Positions 1 to 38,500 of a stretch of DNA of 38,500 bases are shown here, piece by piece. Every line of letters starts with the position of its first letter. Position 1 is the first letter of the stretch. The stretch is from Cristatella mucedo (lineage: Eukaryota > Bryozoa > Phylactolaemata > Cristatellidae): assembly GCA_009760855.2 (NCBI GenBank), contig WPIO01000016.1:6327501-6366000 (forward strand), written 5' to 3'. The notes under the pieces were generated by a model. The model worked only from the letters and a program-made list of their open reading frames with translations. It made no database searches and was not told the origin of the DNA. A program made the translations under genes and the position numbers.

Positions 1-153
1 ACCAGATCCAAGTTAGCCCTACGAAGCAAGTGGTGGCTACGAGCGAGTTCAAGGTGCAGAACGAGTAAAATTAGAGCTGAGACAGCCACCGCCTCGGCAC
101 AGCAGGTCATCCAGGAGGGGAAGGAGGAGGAGAAGCCGGCAAAACTCGCGCAC

Positions 154-8618
<8,465 letters not shown>

Positions 8619-8851
8619 GATGGTGGCCGGCGTCGGTCGGTGGCTACGGTCAACAGCTCTGCAGCTGCCGAGTAGGTGCCGCTCCACAGGACACGCCGAA
8701 GTGCCTACTTCCGCTGCCGACGCTTTATCTCTGCTTCCCTGTAGACGACAGATAGCTCGCACTTCGAGCCAATGACGGCCAACTAGCTGGCGAGCAGTTT
8801 CGCAGCACAGCCAGGGTTCAAAGAAGTCGAGCGGTGACTGTGGCAGCGGCA

Positions 8852-8852
<1 letters not shown>

Positions 8853-8917
<65 letters not shown>

Positions 8918-8932
8918 AGGGAGGGAGGGAGG

Positions 8933-9012
<80 letters not shown>
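8853..9012. repeat. (GA)n tract with GGGA block, upstream of the GPSM2-like start
   Basis: A polypurine run of about 160 bases on the plus strand, with a (GGGA)n block at about 8911-8938. On the coding strand of the minus gene it is CT and lies 235-395 bases before the start codon, so it is in the promoter or the 5' leader. No transcription start can be placed from sequence alone. Confidence 0.95.
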
Positions 9013-9836
9013 ACGCATGAGGAATCGATCTGCGCCGATAAAGCGAGTAGCTGCGGCCCGGCAGCGGTCAAGGTTACTGCTGGGCAGCGCTTGCCTAGCG
9101 CCTTGCACAAAAGAGAGGACAGTCGAGCAGACGACGATGGCATTCTCAATGAGCGCCTTAACAGGATTTGCCCGAGCAATTAGCGGATCCATAGCGAATC
9201 AACCGCTTGATCAAGAGCCTCCAGCCACTTGCTGGCTGGCTGGATGCGGACGTGACACGTGATGCAGGGGACACCGCGGCACGTGGGGCGAAACCCTGCG
9301 CTCTGCGCATCTGCCTCGAGGGTGTGTGCGGGCAATCGCACGGCTCGCGGCGCACCAAAGCCATGCTTACGGGCATGCATGGGCAGAAGCCCAGAGGAAG
9401 GAAAGCCACAGCGAGGCGGCGGGCTCCGCACACAGCCACCACAGGTGCCTACTCTTCCGACCTCCTCCAGAGTCCGGGAAGAGCCTCCTACGCGCTGCTG
9501 CTGGGCAATGAGCGTCCGTTTTCGCCGAAGCCGGCGACACAGTATCAGATGCTCGCGGCGTGTGTTCCAGTTTGACAAACCCCCCCAGCAGCAGCGCGCC
9601 AATGCTTCCAAAGCGGTCCACTTCGACGATGGCCACCCACCTCGAGAGAATGGAAAGATGTCGCTCCGACGTGCGCTCGGATATGAAGCCGCGCCACCAC
9701 CCGCCCACCCATCGACCACTCGCGCTTATAGCGGGCGAGGGGTGGCCCTAGCCGCCAGAGTCGGTGTCGGCTGGATGCTGATGGCCAGCAAAGCAAGCTT
9801 GCGCGTGCGCAAAGCAGCGCGCAGTGGCCTCGCGCG

Positions 9837-9867
9837 CCAGTCAGAAACAGCAGCTGTTTCTGACTGG
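9837..9867. repeat. 31-base inverted repeat (14-base arms, 3-base loop)
   Basis: Arms CCAGTCAGAAACAG and CTGTTTCTGACTGG pair perfectly around CAG. Variants of TTTCTGACTG and GCTGTTTCTG recur over the next 65 bases. Confidence 0.9.
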
Positions 9868-10900
9868 CGATGTCTCTGACCGGATGTTTCAGCAGATGTT
9901 TCTGACTGACTGAGATGGCTGCTGTTTCTGTCTCCCGAGCATCGCTGGCTGCGCGACAGCGAGAGCGCAGTCGACAAGATTTGTGCGCGTTTTTGGTTGA
10001 CGAAAGCCTTCGAGGGCTGTCGATCGGTCACCGGTCGGGCTCGGGCTGCTAAGGGGCGGGCCCGAACGGATGAGAGCTTTGACCCGGCTTTCGTGCCCAT
10101 TGCCTGCCCACGAGGTGCCCATATGTTGGCCGTCGGCTGACCCCTTCATTAACCGGCCATCCCATGATGCTCTCTCTCTCTATCTCAGCCGATCCGGCCT
10201 TTCTGGCGCCGGCGAGGATTCGAGTAGGTTGTACATGGCGGCTGTCTCTCGGCCTTGCATAGCTTCACCTGTGCGCCAGCGATTAGTGTGCTTGACTTTT
10301 TTTTAACTGATGCACGGTGCTTTTGGTTTGTGTATGTGCGCGTGTGTGTGCACCTCGCTGAGAGCGAGCCGTTCGTTAGCTAGCCGGCCTCAAGCCTCAA
10401 GTTTGCCGCTGGACCTGGCTTTCGGGCAACGCAAGCAAGCAAGCAACGCGCCTTCTGCAGTCAGCTTGGCCGACACGACTGTGAATTTGTCAGGGTGAAT
10501 GCTTACTCTGGTGGTGTTGGCACTCTGACATCACCGATTACTCATTCATCCAGGCCAATTCGAAGTATCGTCTGTACGCGGTGTGGTGTGTGTGTGTGTG
10601 AGGAGTCGGGTTCATATGGCGGCGGTGCCACCGCCAAATGGGTACCGATGGTTCCCCCTTCTTCCCAGCTTTCCCGAACTCCAGGACTTCGGCTTACGGC
10701 AGGTAGCGCTGCCGGCCAGAGCAGGCGTTGACCGTCTGCCGCTAGCTCCCGTTTTCCCGGCTTCGTTACAGGGCAAACTGCAAGATGGGGCCAACATCTC
10801 AGCCACCGCCGGAGAGTCCCGCTTGCTTCTTCCTAGCGCTCTCTCGCAAAGCGTGGACAGATGGAAGGGAACGCCTGTTCTCGACAGCCGGCCTCGAGCC

Positions 10901-10969
10901 CGATTGCTGACCGGCCTGCAGCTCATCGTTCTTTGTCGTCGATTGCTGACCGGCCTGCAACTTATCGTT
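10901..10969. repeat. Two-copy direct repeat, 30-base unit, period 39
   Basis: Units at 10901-10930 and 10940-10969 share CGATTGCTGACCGGCCTGCA and end in ATCGTT, with two differences between them (AGCTC versus AACTT). Confidence 0.9.
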
Positions 10970-11539
10970 TGCAGCTCAACTACTGAGACGACAGGGCACC
11001 GACTGCCGTGCTCGCTTCGAATGCTCGACTTGTCCTGGCTCTCGGCAGGTCAAGCCGAAGCTTGCTACTCCGGCTGCATTATTCTTCATATCTATTCCCT
11101 TTTGTCTTGTTGGCCCCCCCCCCCCGTACGGCCTGCCGCATCGAGCATACGTCTAAAATGTGTACATAGTCGTCCCCCTCGTAACTCGCCCCTTGCCACA
11201 ACAATGTATGCTTCCCCCCCCTATGCTAGCCTGTGCAGTAGCACTAAGGCCTTTATGCTGGCTTGTGATGAGGCTTCTTCAGCGAGATGTAATTCTACTC
11301 CTGGTTGCCATTAAATAGCATATATGTATATATTATATGCTCTTTTTCTCTCTCGGATAACCACCACTTGCTATGTAAGCCATGCAATATACGGTTTAGC
11401 ATGGGCGACCTATGACTGCTCCCTACCTGTATGCACACACGAATGCACCTGTACCAAGCTCACACACGTGCGAAGCTGCTGCTGCTCCTTCAAGCTCTGG
11501 CTGAGTGTCACCTGGTCTTAAGACTAAAATCGCTTAGCT

Positions 11540-11865
11540 GTGCCCCGAACTAATCTCAAAGCTTTCGCAGACGGTGCCTTTAGTTTGTATGCTCATAACG
11601 TGTCGAAGTCACTCCCGATTGACGTAATGACACCCCCTGGACTTTTACGACATTTAAGAAGAGGCTAAAACATACCGGTACCTCTCACCGTTTGCTGGGT
11701 CCCTGTGATGTGTCCTTTGAATGCTTATGCGCGCTGACACCGTGCATGTTATCACTAACCATACGGTCATACTTCCCTTGCAGCACAAGTAAAGAGCATA
11801 GAAAGAGATTAAGTTCTCTAATGATGCTATACAAATGTATAATTATTATCATCATAATTCAAATC
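11540..11865 (+). mobile_element. Decayed LINE 3' end (plus strand)
   Basis: Remnants of the ORF C-terminus (GCAGACGGTGCCTTTAGTTT, ACATTTAAGAAGAGGCTAAA) are followed by the family 3' UTR (TGGGTCCCTGTGATGTGTCC, then GCGCTGACACCGTGCATG) and a degraded hairpin near 11793-11830 (AGAAAGAGATTAAGTTCTCT). The tail is AATTATTATCATCATAATT. Internal deletions are evident against the copy at 1530-2810. Confidence 0.75.
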
Positions 11866-13042
11866 GTGATTGATCGCACAGAACATGCATGTATCACAGG
11901 TGACGACTGGCCGATAAAGAAGCAGCACTTGATCGAGGGCTGACAGCCAGTGACAGGCGTGGTCTGCAACTACTACTGCAGCCACGCTACTTGCATCTGC
12001 AGCAAGACGATGGCACCAGCAGCTGAAGTGCAAAACAACACAAGAGCCCAGATTGCATACAGTCGATAGCTGCAAAGGGATCCGATCCAGAGCTGGCCAA
12101 CTTAGCAATAACAGGCCAGCAGAAATCGTCACCTTTTTATAGCAAAAAAGCCACTTTTACTGACCAATAACCAGGTTCACCGAGCCTTTTGCCGTGTTTG
12201 CGCACGCCTGCACGGGGTGAGGGGACTGCCTACCGGCTTGCACGTGGTCAGGTCAAGTGCACGTGCCCACGGGACAACTAAATCAGCAGTCATACGTCCG
12301 AAGGCTGCTGCTGCATCCCTGGCCGAAGTTCCAGACAGAAATCAGTCTCGGGGAGTGCTGAGACGCGGCCAGCAATCGGTGGCAGCATAGAATACCGCTA
12401 TGATATAGCAGAAGCTAGCAGTGCTTGGCGGGCGTCTGGATGGGCCACACGAGCCAGGCGATCAAGCAACGTTCAGGCAGAAGCAAGCCGGCGGCTAAGC
12501 AGTCGACGCAGCGTTTTTTTTGTCGAACTTGCGGACTGCGGCAACGTCGCCGGCAACGTCGGGTTTCGGGGAAGTGCCGCGGCTCCCTGCGGCTCAGGCC
12601 TGAACGCTGCCGACGCGCGCTGGAAATCGCGCGGCAGGCATCTGCTGCCGCGGGATAGCCGCGCAAGCCAGCGTGACGTAGCCAAATACTCACCGCTGTC
12701 TCTCCCGCTTCCCTTCCAAACGGCGCCCGCCTGAGCGACGAGAGAGCGAGAGGCCCAGCTAGCAACCGTCTCCCAGACGGCTAGAGACGCCAAGGACGAG
12801 TGCGACCGACCGATCGCCGCCCAGCGGCTGCGCTACGCGCGCTCGTGTGAGCAGCCCGCTTCCGCCACGCCCGTCGCCGCCGATTGACAGTGGAAGGGCG
12901 GAGGCGCACAGCTAGCGCTGCCGCTACATACAGGCCCAGCAGGAAGGTTTCGTGCACGCCGCCATGACTCCGGGAGTCTCGCGGAAGTCTCGCGGCGCGC
13001 GTTAAACGGTTCGGCGGCGGCGCGAGACCTTGTTGTTGAGGG
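11866..13042. promoter_or_regulatory. Region just upstream of XAB2, CpG-rich from about 12420
   Basis: CpG density rises sharply from about 12420 and stays high through XAB2 exon 1 to about 13750, which fits a promoter-type CpG island. I see no convincing TATA box, so the transcription start is not placed. From 11866 to 12420 nothing is recognisable. Confidence 0.4.
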
Positions 13043-38155
<25,113 letters not shown>

Positions 38156-38424
38156 GTGGGTGCCGAGCGAGCGAGCCAAGATGCTGCTGCTCCTGCTGCC
38201 CGTTTTTTTTTACGTTTTTTTAATCTAGATAGGATGTCACAGTTGCTTGGATCACCTTGACTGTGGTATCTTGTATAGGCAGGCCCAAAGTTCAGTAGTG
38301 CATAGCTAAAAGTAGGCAAACTCGACTGAGGAGCTTATGTGTTTTTGGCATAACATATTCGTTGATTGTTTACACGTAGTCAGGTTATGACTTTATTTCG
38401 CCAGCGTACGAGATTGAGAGAGAG

Positions 38425-38500
38425 AGATAATAATAATAATAATAATATTGCACTTGATAAAGCGCCCTCAGAGAACTTAATCTCTTTCTAGGCGCTTTAC
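38425..38500 (-). mobile_element. LINE 3' end running off the window (minus strand)
   Basis: An ATAATAAT tail (38428-38448) is followed by TTGCACTTGATAAAGCGCCC and CTAGGCGCTTTAC, the exact complement of the family hairpin. A GAGAGAGAGA block (38415-38427) precedes the tail. Confidence 0.88.

Larger units (their letters stand above)
9013..11519. other. Intergenic region between divergent genes, left part
   Basis: No supportable gene. The left half is rich in CpG up to about 10100. Structure seen: a near-palindrome at 9837-9867, a duplicated 30-base unit at 10901-10969, and short homopolymer C runs. Open frames such as 10583-11314 show no recognisable domain. Confidence 0.6.

Noticed and set aside
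8818-9262. Open frames rich in Ser-Leu or Arg-Glu, also at 18043-18512, 26201-26888, 32688-33329 and 37301-37769
   Set aside because: They are translations of CT/GA or TCTG microsatellites. Where they overlap true exons, only the exon part is conserved.
10583-11314. 243-codon open frame in the intergenic region
   Set aside because: No domain, no conserved pattern, and it spans a duplicated repeat and homopolymer C runs. GC-rich DNA gives long chance frames.

Overview
The window is animal nuclear genomic DNA: two conserved metazoan genes are split by GT-AG introns and set among non-LTR retrotransposon copies, tRNA-derived SINEs, DNA-transposon relics and long microsatellites. The species cannot be named from the sequence. 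The long introns (0.13 to 4.6 kb), the L2/CR1-like LINEs with ATT-repeat tails, and protein divergence from the human orthologues suggest a non-vertebrate metazoan. There are no bacterial operons, plasmid features or CRISPR arrays.

Minus strand, positions 154-8618: the first three coding exons of an LGN/AGS3/Pins (GPSM1/2-type) TPR protein. This scaffold links G-alpha-GDP to the NuMA spindle-orientation machinery. The start codon is at 8618 and the gene runs off the left edge, so the remaining TPRs and the GoLoco motifs are outside. Its introns hold a Tc1-like transposase relic, a 5'-truncated LINE with a 340-codon open reverse-transcriptase segment, decayed LINE pieces, two SINE copies and a TA microsatellite.

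Positions 8619-13042 lie between the two divergent gene starts. The stretch is rich in CpG near both ends and contains a long GA/CT tract, a 31-base near-perfect palindrome, a 39-base-period duplication and one decayed LINE 3' end. No gene could be supported there.

Plus strand, positions 13043-38155: almost the whole coding sequence of SYF1/XAB2, a HAT-repeat scaffold of the spliceosomal Prp19-associated (NTC/IBC) complexes and of transcription-coupled repair. Twenty exons give 826 codons in one continuous frame, with every junction GT-AG. The first exon codes for only six residues, and an in-frame stop lies just upstream of its ATG. The last 25-30 residues lie beyond the right edge.

The main unusual material is in the repeats. 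(1) A SINE family with a tRNA-like head carries the same 3' hairpin as the resident LINE, in three copies. (2) Intron 3 of XAB2 contains a LINE interrupted by two other LINE 3' ends in the opposite orientation. (3) Intron 1 contains a hAT-like non-autonomous element with imperfect terminal inverted repeats and 8-base target duplications (7 of 8 matching). (4) A LINE 3' tail ends within the acceptor region of XAB2 exon 9. (5) XAB2 intron 17 has a length divisible by three and no in-frame stop. The two genes are not known to act in one pathway, and their adjacency may be incidental.
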